From NCBI GenBank assembly GCA_902774055.1, contig CACYGX010000012.1:27870-91869 (forward strand): a stretch of 64,000 nucleotides of DNA, read 5' to 3'. A program made the position numbers and the translations under genes. The notes beneath the pieces were generated by a model. It was not told where the DNA came from and made no database searches. It was given only the letters and a program-made list of their open reading frames with translations. Shown here piece after piece: positions 1 to 9,148 of the stretch. The stretch comes from an uncultured Bacteroidales bacterium (GTDB lineage: Bacteria; Bacteroidota; Bacteroidia; Bacteroidales; Muribaculaceae). How positions within the stretch are numbered: the stretch's first letter is position 1; every line of letters starts with the position of its first letter.

Positions 1-93
1 TTCCATTTGGAGCCAGGCCCCGATGGCGGGCTTGTCGTGCTTGACGACCCTCAGATTCTGGATATGGCGCTCGAAATCTTAGAGAAAAGTTAA
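1..93 (+). CDS. C-terminal end of an unidentified protein (5' partial)
   Basis: The window opens inside an open frame; 30 codons remain before the TAA at 91-93. The visible residues end in DPQILDMALEILEKS, an amphipathic helical tail. The family cannot be named from this fragment. It lies on the same strand as the universal stress gene, 59 bp upstream of it. Coding status is inferred from codon use similar to its neighbours. Confidence 0.5.
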   Translation, partial: FHLEPGPDGGLVVLDDPQILDMALEILEKS

Positions 94-152
94 AAGCAAT
101 TATAGAATCGTTAGCATCCAACCACCTTTTCACATCTAACTCCTAAAACGCT

Positions 153-1256
153 ATGGACAACAAGAACAATAACGACCCTAACCGACTGATTACTGTCGCC
201 ATCCACACGTTTGATCGTGCGGTGGAGTTAAAGAACACCCTTGAGGAAGAAGGGATTGAGGTGAAGTTGCATAATGTCAACCTCGATGAGAAAGTCCTTG
301 GCTCGGGTGTGAGGGTGCGCATTCGCGAACGCGACCTGCCCCAGGCGCTGCAGATCATAGAGTCGCCCGAGACCACAACCAGCGACAAGCGCACCGTGCT
401 GTTGCCCGTGGACTTTGGCAAATACTCGCTTAAGTCGGTGAAATTGGGCATGGAATATGCCCGTCGCAGCCGTGGCAAGGTCCTGTTGCTCCATAGTTAC
501 ATTAACGAGCGCCACACGATGTCGTTGCCTTTTGGCAGCGACCGTTATGAGAGCCCCGAGGACAACTTCAAGGCCATTAAGAAGAATGCACGCGAGCAGA
601 TGGACGAATTTGTAAAGATGCTCAAGGAAAAGATTGCCGCTGGCGAGTTGCCGAAGGTGACGATTGAGACCAGGGTGACCGAGGGCATCCCCGAGGAGCA
701 GATTCTGCATTATGCCCAGAAGTATGACGTGTCGCTGATCGTGATGGGCACTAGCGGCACCAATCGGCGCCGTCAAAACCTCATCGGCAGTGTAGCAGGC
801 GAGGTGATGGATGCTTGCAAATTCCCCATTTTCACGGTCCCCATCGGCATGCCCGATGTCGGCTTGACCGATATCACCCATGTGGCGTTTTTCTCCAACC
901 TCATCCAGCAGGATTTGATTTCGTTTGACCGCTTCGCGCGCCTGTTCAACATGCGTGGTGTGGAAGTTTCCATTATTCCTGTGGTCGATAAGAAAGATCG
1001 TCGCCTGGTGGACCAGTCACTGCAGCAACTGGTGCAGTACTGCCGTGAGCACTACCCCGAGTGCACCTTCAGGACCAAGCGCATCGCTGCCAAGACGTTT
1101 ATGGAGAGTTTTGCCCAGTATGCCAAGGATGAGAACGTCCAGCTCATCGCCGTGCCCAACAAGAAATCGAGCATTTTCTCGCGTCTGTTCAACCCCAGCA
1201 TCGCTCACCGCGTGCTGTTCCAGACCGACACCCCCATGCTCGTCGTTCCCGTTTGA
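153..1256 (+). CDS. Universal stress protein with N-terminal DUF2007-like domain and two USP domains
   Basis: 367 aa, cytosolic. Residues about 8-72 resemble the small DUF2007 'signal transducing' domain (ITVAIHTFDRAVELKNTLEE). A first USP domain follows at about 80-232 and a second, more degenerate one at about 238-367. The first carries the ATP-binding pattern G-2X-G-9X-GS: G199, G202, G212 and S213, in MGTSGTNRRRQ...IGS. The second lacks it, so probably only one site binds nucleotide. Proteins of this family are induced by starvation or stress; the molecular role is usually unknown. The 3' end is 2 bp from the convergent DUF169 gene. The ATG at 153 gives the full DUF2007-like domain. Confidence 0.85.
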   Translation: MDNKNNNDPNRLITVAIHTFDRAVELKNTLEEEGIEVKLHNVNLDEKVLGSGVRVRIRERDLPQALQIIESPETTTSDKRTVLLPVDFGKYSLKSVKLGMEYARRSRGKVLLLHSYINERHTMSLPFGSDRYESPEDNFKAIKKNAREQMDEFVKMLKEKIAAGELPKVTIETRVTEGIPEEQILHYAQKYDVSLIVMGTSGTNRRRQNLIGSVAGEVMDACKFPIFTVPIGMPDVGLTDITHVAFFSNLIQQDLISFDRFARLFNMRGVEVSIIPVVDKKDRRLVDQSLQQLVQYCREHYPECTFRTKRIAAKTFMESFAQYAKDENVQLIAVPNKKSSIFSRLFNPSIAHRVLFQTDTPMLVVPV

Positions 1257-1257
1257 T

Positions 1258-1962
1258 TTATAGCCTTTCCTTGATACGTTCCCAGGCATGGGAGCCAAAC
1301 AGGAAGCAGTCGTGCATCGTGTCCAGCATCACGGTGAAACGGCTCATGGGAATGGTCAAGCTCAATTCATCCTTACCGACCCAGGGGCGTACCGACGGGT
1401 CAAACAGCCCGAGAAAACAGCGGTGTCCACCGCGAGCGTTCTCGACCACCGTCATCGAGACCACCGTGCTGCATCCCGAGCCGAATTGCGCCACGACAGC
1501 GTCGGGCTCGTTGCTGTCAAAGAAGGCCCAGCCACATAAACCCGACAGCATATCGGGTGTGGCATAGAACATCACGCCCTCAAAGCCGTCTAGCGAATCG
1601 GCCTGGTCTGCCCTGACAAAGTTCAGATAAGGCTTTGCGCTGCGGCTCATGTTGAGCCCCTTCACGTAATCCGCTACCATCTCGGGTGTCTTTTTGTACT
1701 TCTCGACAAGCGAGACGAAGTTGGGCACCCGCTCCGGCATGTCGCTGAAGCCCGTGTAGAGTTTTCCGCCTCCACACCCGATGACCTCGGCGCTCAAGCT
1801 CACGGGAGAGCCCTCACGTGCTGCCTGCAGTCCCTTGAAGAAACAACCGCCAATCTTTGCAGTTGGTGCAACAGGTTCGCCACTATATCCGAACAATAAC
1901 GGCAGTTGTGCCTTTTCACCGAAGGCTTCACGATAACTCTCAATAAATTCTTTCAGTTCCAT
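1258..1962 (-). CDS. DUF169 family protein
   Basis: 234 aa, no signal peptide or membrane segment. It looks like the DUF169 family of uncharacterised bacterial and archaeal proteins: an N-terminal AFGEKAQLPLLFGYS stretch, a central IGCGGGKLYTGF motif with a Cys-Gly-Gly-Gly turn, and a C-terminal WGKDELSLTIP-type region. Known members often sit near redox or metal genes, but no function is established. It runs 19 bp downstream of the lipoprotein gene 1982-2455 on the same strand and may share its transcript. It converges with the stress-protein gene, leaving only 1 bp between the stop codons. Confidence 0.75.
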   Translation of the reverse strand: MELKEFIESYREAFGEKAQLPLLFGYSGEPVAPTAKIGGCFFKGLQAAREGSPVSLSAEVIGCGGGKLYTGFSDMPERVPNFVSLVEKYKKTPEMVADYVKGLNMSRSAKPYLNFVRADQADSLDGFEGVMFYATPDMLSGLCGWAFFDSNEPDAVVAQFGSGCSTVVSMTVVENARGGHRCFLGLFDPSVRPWVGKDELSLTIPMSRFTVMLDTMHDCFLFGSHAWERIKERL

Positions 1963-1981
1963 GTTAAGCGTCTGTTAATGG

Positions 1982-2455
1982 TTACTTCATGTGCTTGAGC
2001 ATTTCAGCCTTATCGACAACGACCCAAACGGTATCCACCACATGGCCTTGGCCGCCCATGTGGCGTAGAGGATTGGCAAAGTCCTTGTCAAGGACCTCAA
2101 CATCATCGACAAAGTAGTCGGTTTCGCCTCGGTTACTGAAGACATTCTTGAAGCCCCACACGGCGTGGTATTTGAGTTTGACCTTCCATCCCTCGATTTG
2201 AGCCTGATAGAGCAGCTGCACCAGCGAGTCCTGATCGTTGCGGTCGTTGTCAAATGAGAACTGGAACGGCTCTCCGCTCGTGTTCATGCCCGTCTGCGTG
2301 AGGTTCATGCGACCTTCCCAGGAATCCCAAAAGACCCCTTTCTTGGTAAATTCAATCAAGTTGCCCACTTTCTCGCCCACCGAGTAATTCTCCTTACATC
2401 CACTCAGCGGCATAATCAGCATGGCGATAAAGCACAAATACAAAAGTCGTTTCAT
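1982..2455 (-). CDS. Putative lipoprotein of unknown function
   Basis: 157 aa. It starts MKRLLYLCFIAMLIMPLSGCKE, a lipoprotein signal with lipobox LSGC, so the mature protein should be lipidated at Cys20. The rest is soluble and rich in acidic and aromatic residues (FDNDRNDQDSLVQLLYQAQ, YFVDDVEVLDKDF). I do not recognise a named domain. Small lipoproteins of this kind, often annotated as 6-phosphogluconate dehydrogenase by error, are common in Bacteroidales. Its 5' end faces the DUF6440 gene, so the two are divergently transcribed. Confidence 0.75.
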   Translation of the reverse strand: MKRLLYLCFIAMLIMPLSGCKENYSVGEKVGNLIEFTKKGVFWDSWEGRMNLTQTGMNTSGEPFQFSFDNDRNDQDSLVQLLYQAQIEGWKVKLKYHAVWGFKNVFSNRGETDYFVDDVEVLDKDFANPLRHMGGQGHVVDTVWVVVDKAEMLKHMK

Positions 2456-2496
2456 CTTTAATAGGTACGTTATGAGTTATTTTAGTGATGAGAATG

Positions 2497-2527
2497 TTGT
2501 TCAGAATCAGTATTCTTATTATTTTTG
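2497..2527 (+). promoter_or_regulatory. Bacteroidota-type promoter for the DUF6440 gene
   Basis: TTG at 2497-2499 and TATTTTTG at 2520-2527 are separated by 20 bp, matching the -33/-7 pattern of the Bacteroidota primary sigma factor. It sets the transcript start near 2533 and supports the ATG at 2568 rather than the longer frame beginning at 2421. Confidence 0.6.
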
Positions 2528-2567
2528 CATCTATCTATTAAATAAACGGATTAAAAATCAGAATATT

Positions 2568-2756
2568 ATGGCAAAGGATTTGAAAAGATTTGTTTGGCGG
2601 GAGTCTGAGGGAATTCTTAAAGAAACCAGGATTATTGTTGACACTCATACCGGCGTAAACTACCTTTTTGTGCATGAAGGGTATGCTGGCGGTTTAACCC
2701 CGCTACTTGACGAGAACGGCAAACCCATCGTCACCCGTGTCATCGTCGAGGATTAA
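2568..2756 (+). CDS. DUF6440 family small protein
   Basis: 62 aa. The frame is open from 2421, but the ATG at 2568 (MAKDLKRFVWRESEGIL) lies just downstream of a good promoter and fits the family length. The core VDTHTGVNYLFVHEGYAGGLTPLLDENGKP is the hallmark of DUF6440 proteins, small beta-rich domains common in Firmicutes and Bacteroidota and sometimes phage- or defence-associated; no function is established. No signal peptide. It stands alone between a divergent lipoprotein gene and a bidirectional terminator. Confidence 0.8.
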   Translation: MAKDLKRFVWRESEGILKETRIIVDTHTGVNYLFVHEGYAGGLTPLLDENGKPIVTRVIVED

Positions 2757-2783
2757 GACAGAACCAGCAGGTATTCAACAAAA

Positions 2784-2818
2784 ATAGCACGAGCCAATGG
2801 ATTGTTGGTTCGTGCTAT
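2784..2818. terminator. Bidirectional hairpin terminator between DUF6440 and dcu genes
   Basis: Arms ATAGCACGAGCCAA (2784-2797) and TTGGTTCGTGCTAT (2805-2818) pair over 14 bp with one G-T wobble and a 7-nt loop. AAAA precedes the hairpin and GGTTTT follows it. It sits between convergent genes ending at 2756 and 2850. Confidence 0.7.
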
Positions 2819-2849
2819 CGGTTTTATCAAATCTATTGATTCAGTAAGA

Positions 2850-4313
2850 TCAAATCCAGCCCATCGAGTGATAAAGGAATGCGATGAGGTAACCGGCTAT
2901 ACAGGCAACGAGGGTGTGAACCAAGCCGGGCATCATGAACGAGTGGTTCAGCAGGTACTTGCCGATGACAGTGGTACCCGTGCGGTCGAAGTTCACCGTG
3001 GCGATATCCGACGGGTAGTTGGGGATAAAGAAGTAGCCATATACCGAAGGCAACACGCCCAACAGGATCCAACCGTCGATGCCCAGTCCATAGGCCAGCG
3101 GCAGCATGGAAACCACAACTGCGCCCTGGGAATTGACGAGTACCGACACGAGGAAGAATGCAAAGGCTATTGACCACGGGTATTTCTCAACCAAGCCCGC
3201 CAGCATGTTTTGGATTTCGCCCAGGTAGTTAGCGAAGTAGGTGTCGGCCAACCAAGCGATACCATAGATGGCCACTACGGCAACCATACCGCTCTGCCAA
3301 ACGGGACCAGCGATAGCCTTTTTGGGTGAAGCCTTGCAGAATATAATCATCAGCGCAGCGGCGGTAATCATCACAATCTGGATGACAAGGTTCATCTTCA
3401 ACGGGGTGAGGTGCATTTTGGTCAAGCCGTCAACAGCGATGCCCAACTTGGCCAACTGGTCGGCAGTGATGGTCACGCGCGAGCCGATGAGTTCGACGGT
3501 AGCGTCACCGTCAATAGCCTTGATGGTCTCATAGGAGGGCAACAGTTCCTGGAAAATAGCGAAGAACACAATCACCAACAGGGCACCGAAGAAGATGTAA
3601 ACGGCGCGCTTGCTCTCGGGGGCAATCTTCTTGTCGAGGGTGGTGGCGTTGCCGCCATAGATGTACTCGCGCTGAGCGGGATCGGCAATTTTCTTCTGGA
3701 ATTCGGGGTCTTTGTCCAGATCCTTACCGCGGCGGTAGGAAGCTACCGATGCGAAGAAGATACCCAACAAGCAGGCAGGAATGGTCACCATAAGCACCTT
3801 GGGGATGGTGATGGCATAGCCATTGGTACCTGAGATGGTAATAAACGCTACCACCGCTGCTGCGATGGGCGAGCAAGTGATACCAATCTGGGACGCAATG
3901 CTGGCGATACCGCAGGGACGCTCGGGGCGGATGCCCTTCTTGATGGCGATATCGCAGATGATAGGCATCAGCGTATATACCACGTGACCCGTGCCGACGA
4001 GCACCGTCAGGAAGAAAGTAGCTAGCGGGGCGAGGAACGTGATGCGGTCGGGGTGCTTACGCAACAGTTTCTCGGCTAACTGGATGAGCCAGTCCATACC
4101 GCCTGACGCCTGCATGATGCCGGCGCACGTGACGGCCGCGATAATAATGTAAATGACATCGGTGGGAGGCGTGCCGGGTTTCATGCCAAATCCAAACACG
4201 AGAATCGCGAGGCCAATGCCCGAAATCGCTCCCAATGCCAGACTGCCGTATCGGGAGCCTAGCCACAGTGCTGCAAGAACGATGCAGAGCTGTAAAATCA
4301 TGAGTAGTGACAT
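2850..4313 (-). CDS. Anaerobic C4-dicarboxylate transporter, Dcu type
   Basis: 487 aa inner-membrane protein with about 12 hydrophobic segments. The N-terminal half reads like DcuA/DcuB: GVKPGTPP-like FGFGMKPGTPPTDVIYI, LVGTGHVVYTLMPIICDIA, then GIRPERPCGIASIASQIGITCSPIAAAVVA. These carriers exchange fumarate, malate, aspartate and succinate in anaerobes; in Bacteroidales they fit fumarate respiration with succinate export. A and B subtypes cannot be told apart by eye. A hydrophilic insertion at about 195-290 is longer than in E. coli DcuB. The porin gene lies upstream on the same strand, with a 7-bp repeat array in the 95-bp gap. Confidence 0.88.
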   Translation of the reverse strand: MSLLMILQLCIVLAALWLGSRYGSLALGAISGIGLAILVFGFGMKPGTPPTDVIYIIIAAVTCAGIMQASGGMDWLIQLAEKLLRKHPDRITFLAPLATFFLTVLVGTGHVVYTLMPIICDIAIKKGIRPERPCGIASIASQIGITCSPIAAAVVAFITISGTNGYAITIPKVLMVTIPACLLGIFFASVASYRRGKDLDKDPEFQKKIADPAQREYIYGGNATTLDKKIAPESKRAVYIFFGALLVIVFFAIFQELLPSYETIKAIDGDATVELIGSRVTITADQLAKLGIAVDGLTKMHLTPLKMNLVIQIVMITAAALMIIFCKASPKKAIAGPVWQSGMVAVVAIYGIAWLADTYFANYLGEIQNMLAGLVEKYPWSIAFAFFLVSVLVNSQGAVVVSMLPLAYGLGIDGWILLGVLPSVYGYFFIPNYPSDIATVNFDRTGTTVIGKYLLNHSFMMPGLVHTLVACIAGYLIAFLYHSMGWI

Positions 4314-4326
4314 ATCTTAATTTTTT

Positions 4327-4403
4327 TAGTTTTTAGTCCTTGGTCCTTAGTTTTTAGTCCTTAGTCCTTAGTCCTTAGTTTTTAGTCCTTAGTTTTTAGT
4401 TTT
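4327..4403. repeat. Heptanucleotide tandem repeat, 11 units, in the dcu leader
   Basis: Eleven uninterrupted 7-bp units of the form TAGTCCT, TAGTTTT or (once) TGGTCCT fill the gap between the porin stop and the dcu start. The order is T,C,g,T,C,C,C,T,C,T,T, where C = TAGTCCT and T = TAGTTTT. On the dcu mRNA strand the units read AGGACTA and AAAACTA. The array ends 13 bp before the dcu ATG. The same heptamer occurs at 14206-14233. Confidence 0.9.
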
Positions 4404-4408
4404 GGAAT

Positions 4409-5542
4409 TTAGTAGCGGATGCTCACTTGCACGAACACGCTGCTATAGTCAGGCTTGGCCAGGGCGCGGTCGTGGGTAAAGCAATACTCGGTCTGGACCT
4501 CAAGGTATTTACAGAAGCGGTAGTTCAGACCCACCTCATAGTTGGTCTTAGCATCGACCGATGATGCCGTGGGGCGGTAGAGGTCATAACGGGCTTTAGC
4601 CATCAGTTTATCCTTCACCAGGGGAACGATAGCGAGGGCATAGACACCATCACTCTTGTTATTGACGACCTCATTGCCGTCTTTGTCGGTATAGGTCTTA
4701 ATGGTCAGGTCGCTGGCGTTACCCGGGTTCTGGTAGGTGGTGGCAAATCCGTAACCTGTCGAGTGGATATACTCGGCACGCAGTTGCAGGTCACCCTTCT
4801 TGTACTCGGCACTGAAGGCATAACGGTGCTGGCGCAGGCTCTCCGTCTTGCCGCCGCTCTTGCGGGCGTAGGAACCTTCCCATCCAAAGGCGCCCAGGCG
4901 CATACCCGCGATGGGCATGACCCATGCGCCGCCAATGATGTCTTTACGCTCGTCCACATCCTTGACATTAATACCCTGGCCGTTGAATACACCCACTTGA
5001 TAGTGCAGCAGGTTGCGTCCACCGCTGCTCTTGAGGAAGTCGCCCTGGAATTGAAGACCGATGTCGCGGCCGTTGCTCGCGTGCATACCTGTTCGGTCGC
5101 TGAAGCCCGCCAATTTGCTGACCGGCTGTGAATAGCTCATGAAGCCCTGGTCGATGGGGTTCATCGGGTTCTCGTAGGTGAACGGGCGCTTGAACTGACC
5201 TAACTTCACGCGGAAGAAGTCAAACTTCTGCCACTCCATGAAGTAGTCCACCAGTCGTGGGCTACTGCCCAGCGTGCTGGTGTTACCGTTGATTTGGCCT
5301 TGAATCTTGTAGTAGAAATCATTCAGGATTCGGCCCTCAATCGATGCCCTGACGAGCCTCAAGTCAAACGAGTTGCTATTGTTTTTGTCCTGGAATGTGG
5401 CTTGATAGGAAGCCATAGCAAAGCCGCTGAATTTGGGCTTGGTGAAAATCGCATTATTGCCATCGCTCTCGGCCGCCAGTGCCGTGAGCAGTACTATAGA
5501 CCCTAGCAGGGTCAGCATGAGTCGTTTTATCATTGTCGTCAA
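4409..5542 (-). CDS. Outer-membrane porin, phosphate-selective (OprP/OprO) family
   Basis: 377 aa. A signal peptide (MIKRLMLTLLGSIVLLTALAAES) is followed by a beta-barrel protein: FDLRLVRASIEGRILNDFYYKIQGQ, VKLGQFKRPFTYENPM, then alternating aromatic strands and a C-terminal YSSVFVQVSIRY ending in a terminal aromatic. This is the pattern of the phosphate-selective porin O/P family, which in Bacteroidota supply trimeric anion channels whose real substrate is often unknown. ATG at 5533 (MIKRLM) is as good a start as 5542. A -7-like box (TACATTTG on the minus strand, 5574-5581) lies upstream. It precedes the dicarboxylate carrier, so an anionic substrate is plausible but inferred. Confidence 0.82.
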   Translation of the reverse strand: MTTMIKRLMLTLLGSIVLLTALAAESDGNNAIFTKPKFSGFAMASYQATFQDKNNSNSFDLRLVRASIEGRILNDFYYKIQGQINGNTSTLGSSPRLVDYFMEWQKFDFFRVKLGQFKRPFTYENPMNPIDQGFMSYSQPVSKLAGFSDRTGMHASNGRDIGLQFQGDFLKSSGGRNLLHYQVGVFNGQGINVKDVDERKDIIGGAWVMPIAGMRLGAFGWEGSYARKSGGKTESLRQHRYAFSAEYKKGDLQLRAEYIHSTGYGFATTYQNPGNASDLTIKTYTDKDGNEVVNNKSDGVYALAIVPLVKDKLMAKARYDLYRPTASSVDAKTNYEVGLNYRFCKYLEVQTEYCFTHDRALAKPDYSSVFVQVSIRY

Positions 5543-5644
5543 ATGTTTGGAGGTTAATTATTCTAATAATTGGCAAATGTACGCATTTTTTAACAAAACT
5601 TCGCAAATTTGCTCCGAAAAAGTGTAATTTTGTGCCGAGAAGTT

Positions 5645-6655
5645 ATGGAAACGTCATCATTTACTACGGCTTTATTGGACTGGTTCGCGCAATATGGGCG
5701 CGAGTTGCCCTGGCGCGGCATCAGTGACCCCTATGGCATCTGGGTCAGCGAAGTGATCCTGCAGCAGACGCGCATCGAGCAGGGGCGTGACTACTGGTTG
5801 CGCTTCATGGAGCGCTTCCCTACAGTCGAGGCCTTGGCTGCTGCCAGCGAGGACGAGGTGCTGCTGCAGTGGCAAGGGTTGGGCTATTACAGCCGTGCCC
5901 GCAATATGCATGCAGCGGCGTGCCAGATCGTGGAACAGGGCGGTTTTCCTCGCACCATCGAGGGCTTGCGTGCCTTGAAAGGGGTGGGGGACTACACGGC
6001 AGCGGCTGTGGGGTCGATGGCGTTCAATCTGCCTGCGGCGGCCGTTGACGGGAACGTCTATCGGGTGCTCTCGCGACATTATGGCATTGATGTGCCCATT
6101 AACACGACAAAGGGCAAGCACACGTTTGAAGCCGTGGCCCAGCAACTGCTGCCCGAGAACCAAGCCTCAATTTTTAATCAGGCGATGATGGACTTCGGTG
6201 CGACATGGTGCACCCCCAAGTCGCCTCGTTGCCTGGACTGCCCGTTTGCCGAGACCTGTGCGGCTCTGCGCACGGGACGCGTCAATCAGTTGCCTGTTAA
6301 AGAGAAAAAACTGAAGATACAGGAACGCCACCTGACTTACATTTATATCCGTCATGCTGGCATGACCGCAGTGCGTCGCCGTCCCGCAGGTGACATCTGG
6401 CAAGGCTTGTGGGAGCCGCTACTGATTGAGGATGCCCCCATGCCTGATTTGGGCTGTCCCCTCACATTGCTGGCTCATGACGTGAAACATGTGCTGACAC
6501 ATCGTGTGCTGATGGCCGATTTCTATCTTGCCGAGCCCCAGTCGCGCCCCAAGTTGCCTGATGGATACATCTGGATAAAAGAGCAGGACCTGGGCGATTA
6601 TGCCTTGCCGAGGTTGATTGAGAGATTATTGGAGCGTCTTCCTGCCTCAAAATGA
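5645..6655 (+). CDS. mutY: A/G-specific adenine DNA glycosylase
   Basis: 336 aa. Removes adenine mispaired with 8-oxoguanine in base-excision repair. Visible: catalytic Glu36 in WVSEVILQQT, helix-hairpin-helix LKGVGDYTA (111-119), catalytic Asp135 in AVDGNVYRVLSR, and the [4Fe-4S] ligands Cys189, 196, 199 and 205 spaced C-6X-C-2X-C-5X-C. The C-terminal third (from about 225) is the NUDIX-like domain that recognises 8-oxoG. The frame is open from 5609, but a -7 box TAATTTTG at 5625-5632 makes ATG 5645 the correct start. It is divergent from the porin gene. Confidence 0.95.
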   Translation: METSSFTTALLDWFAQYGRELPWRGISDPYGIWVSEVILQQTRIEQGRDYWLRFMERFPTVEALAAASEDEVLLQWQGLGYYSRARNMHAAACQIVEQGGFPRTIEGLRALKGVGDYTAAAVGSMAFNLPAAAVDGNVYRVLSRHYGIDVPINTTKGKHTFEAVAQQLLPENQASIFNQAMMDFGATWCTPKSPRCLDCPFAETCAALRTGRVNQLPVKEKKLKIQERHLTYIYIRHAGMTAVRRRPAGDIWQGLWEPLLIEDAPMPDLGCPLTLLAHDVKHVLTHRVLMADFYLAEPQSRPKLPDGYIWIKEQDLGDYALPRLIERLLERLPASK

Positions 6656-6665
6656 AATAAACATT

Positions 6666-6695
6666 TTGTGTTGCGCTGTTTTTGTACTAACTTTG
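6666..6695 (+). promoter_or_regulatory. Promoter of the esterase gene
   Basis: TTG at 6666-6668, then 19 bp, then TAACTTTG at 6688-6695: an excellent Bacteroidota promoter. The transcript would start near 6701, 20 bp before the ATG at 6721. Confidence 0.7.
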
Positions 6696-6717
6696 CACTA
6701 AAATGATAGAATTTTAA

Positions 6718-7845
<1,128 letters not shown>

Positions 7846-7893
7846 GCCGTCGGATGGGCGCAAGTCATTGCGTTTCGTCAATACATTAGAACG

Positions 7894-8361
7894 ATGCTTG
7901 ACACGTTAATTCATTTCTTTACCCAATGGGGATACTTGGGATTGTTCCTGGGATCTTTCCTGGCAGGTAGCATTGTCCCGTTCAGTAGCGAGGCCCTGGT
8001 CATCGCCTGTGTGGGACCATTGCACATGAATCCAGTCAATAGCCTCTTGGTGGCATTGGCAGGAAATGTCAGCGGTGGCATGACGTGCTATTATATCGGC
8101 CACCTGGGTAAAATAGAATGGATAGAGAAATATGCGCGCGTGAGCGAGGAAAAACTTAACCGCGCCCTGCACTTCATGAAGAACCGTGGCGCATGGATGG
8201 GCTTCTTTGCCTTTATTCCCATGCTGGGAACAGCCATCAGCGTCGCCCTGGGCTATGTGCGTTCTAATGTGTGGATCGTGTTGTTGACGATGACCATTGG
8301 CAAGCTGTTGCGCTATGCCGCCATTATTTGGGGTTCCCTAAAACTCATCGATTTATTCTAA
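7894..8361 (+). CDS. DedA/YqaA-type membrane protein
   Basis: 155 aa with four to five hydrophobic segments. It resembles the YqaA branch of the SNARE-associated (VTT/DedA) family: an N-terminal GYLGLFLGSFLAGSIVPFSSEALV re-entrant region, ALAGNVSGGMTCYYIGHLG, and a terminal LGYVRSNVWIVLLTMTIGKLLRYAAI. Relatives act in membrane lipid flipping and membrane-potential homeostasis. The Arg and Gly of the second re-entrant loop seem to be kept as GAWMGFFAFIPMLGTAISVALG. It lies 48 bp after the esterase gene and is followed by the LutC-like gene on the same strand. Confidence 0.82.
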   Translation: MLDTLIHFFTQWGYLGLFLGSFLAGSIVPFSSEALVIACVGPLHMNPVNSLLVALAGNVSGGMTCYYIGHLGKIEWIEKYARVSEEKLNRALHFMKNRGAWMGFFAFIPMLGTAISVALGYVRSNVWIVLLTMTIGKLLRYAAIIWGSLKLIDLF

Positions 8362-8369
8362 AACGCTCT

Positions 8370-8404
8370 CTAATCACTAATCACTAATCTTTAATCTCAA
8401 ATCT
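8370..8404. repeat. Heptanucleotide tandem repeat, 5 units, just before the LutC-like start
   Basis: Five 7-bp units, CTAATCA, CTAATCA, CTAATCT, TTAATCT, CAAATCT, decay in sequence toward the ATG at 8409. The period is the same as in the arrays at 4327 and 14206, but the unit differs. It occupies nearly the whole gap after the DedA-type gene. Confidence 0.8.
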
Positions 8405-8408
8405 CATC

Positions 8409-9047
8409 ATGACACCTATCGAAATCCATAACGAGCAACTGGCAAACCGTATTATCAAACATCTGGAACGGCGCAACTTCAAGGCCCACTATTGTGCCAC
8501 CGCCAGCCAAGCTATCGCCCTTGTCAAATCACTCATGCCCAAGGGCAGTAGTGTCACTTGGGGCGGCTCACAGACCATCCGCGAGATGGGTCTGACACAA
8601 CAACTCATTGACAGCGGCGACTATAAGGTCATTGATCGTGACCTTGCCGAAACGCCCGAACAGAAGCGCCAGTGCTACCTTGATGCGATGGATGTGGACT
8701 ATTTCCTGACCAGCGCTAATGCCATTACCCAAGATGGCGTGATCGTCAACATTGACGGCCGCGGCAACCGCGTCGCCGCCATCACATGGGGACCGCACAA
8801 TGTGATTCATGTCATCGGCATCAACAAAGTGTCGCCCACCATCGAGGCTGCCTTGGCGCGTGCCCGCAATGTCGCTGCCCCCATCAACACGGCACGCCTG
8901 GGCTGTGACACGCCTTGCAAGATTGACGGGGTGTGCCACAACTGCAACTCCCCGCAGTGTATCTGCAACTACATCCACTTCACCCGCAACAGTTTCCCTG
9001 CTCACCGCCACACCGTCATCCTTATTGGCGAGCCCTGGGGCTACTAA
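8409..9047 (+). CDS. LutC/YkgG-type lactate utilisation protein (DUF162)
   Basis: 212 aa, cytosolic. The core KGSSVTWGGSQTIREMGL and VDYFLTSANAITQDGVIVNIDGRGNRVAAITWGP is typical of the LutC/YkgG (LUD) domain, found in the L-lactate oxidising LutABC complex. No lutA or lutB is beside it here, so it is a stand-alone LUD protein of unknown partner. Near the C-terminus six cysteines cluster as CDTPCKIDGVCHNCNSPQCIC, which could bind a metal or Fe-S cluster; classic LutC lacks this. The start is fixed by the repeat-filled leader ending 4 bp upstream. Confidence 0.82.
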   Translation: MTPIEIHNEQLANRIIKHLERRNFKAHYCATASQAIALVKSLMPKGSSVTWGGSQTIREMGLTQQLIDSGDYKVIDRDLAETPEQKRQCYLDAMDVDYFLTSANAITQDGVIVNIDGRGNRVAAITWGPHNVIHVIGINKVSPTIEAALARARNVAAPINTARLGCDTPCKIDGVCHNCNSPQCICNYIHFTRNSFPAHRHTVILIGEPWGY

Positions 9048-9148
9048 TGCAATAAGATGAACGCTAATCATCTAGATACAGTCATACAAAAAGGATATGG
9101 CTGTAGATAGGCTTACCTTACCATAATAATCATATCATAAAAACAAAT

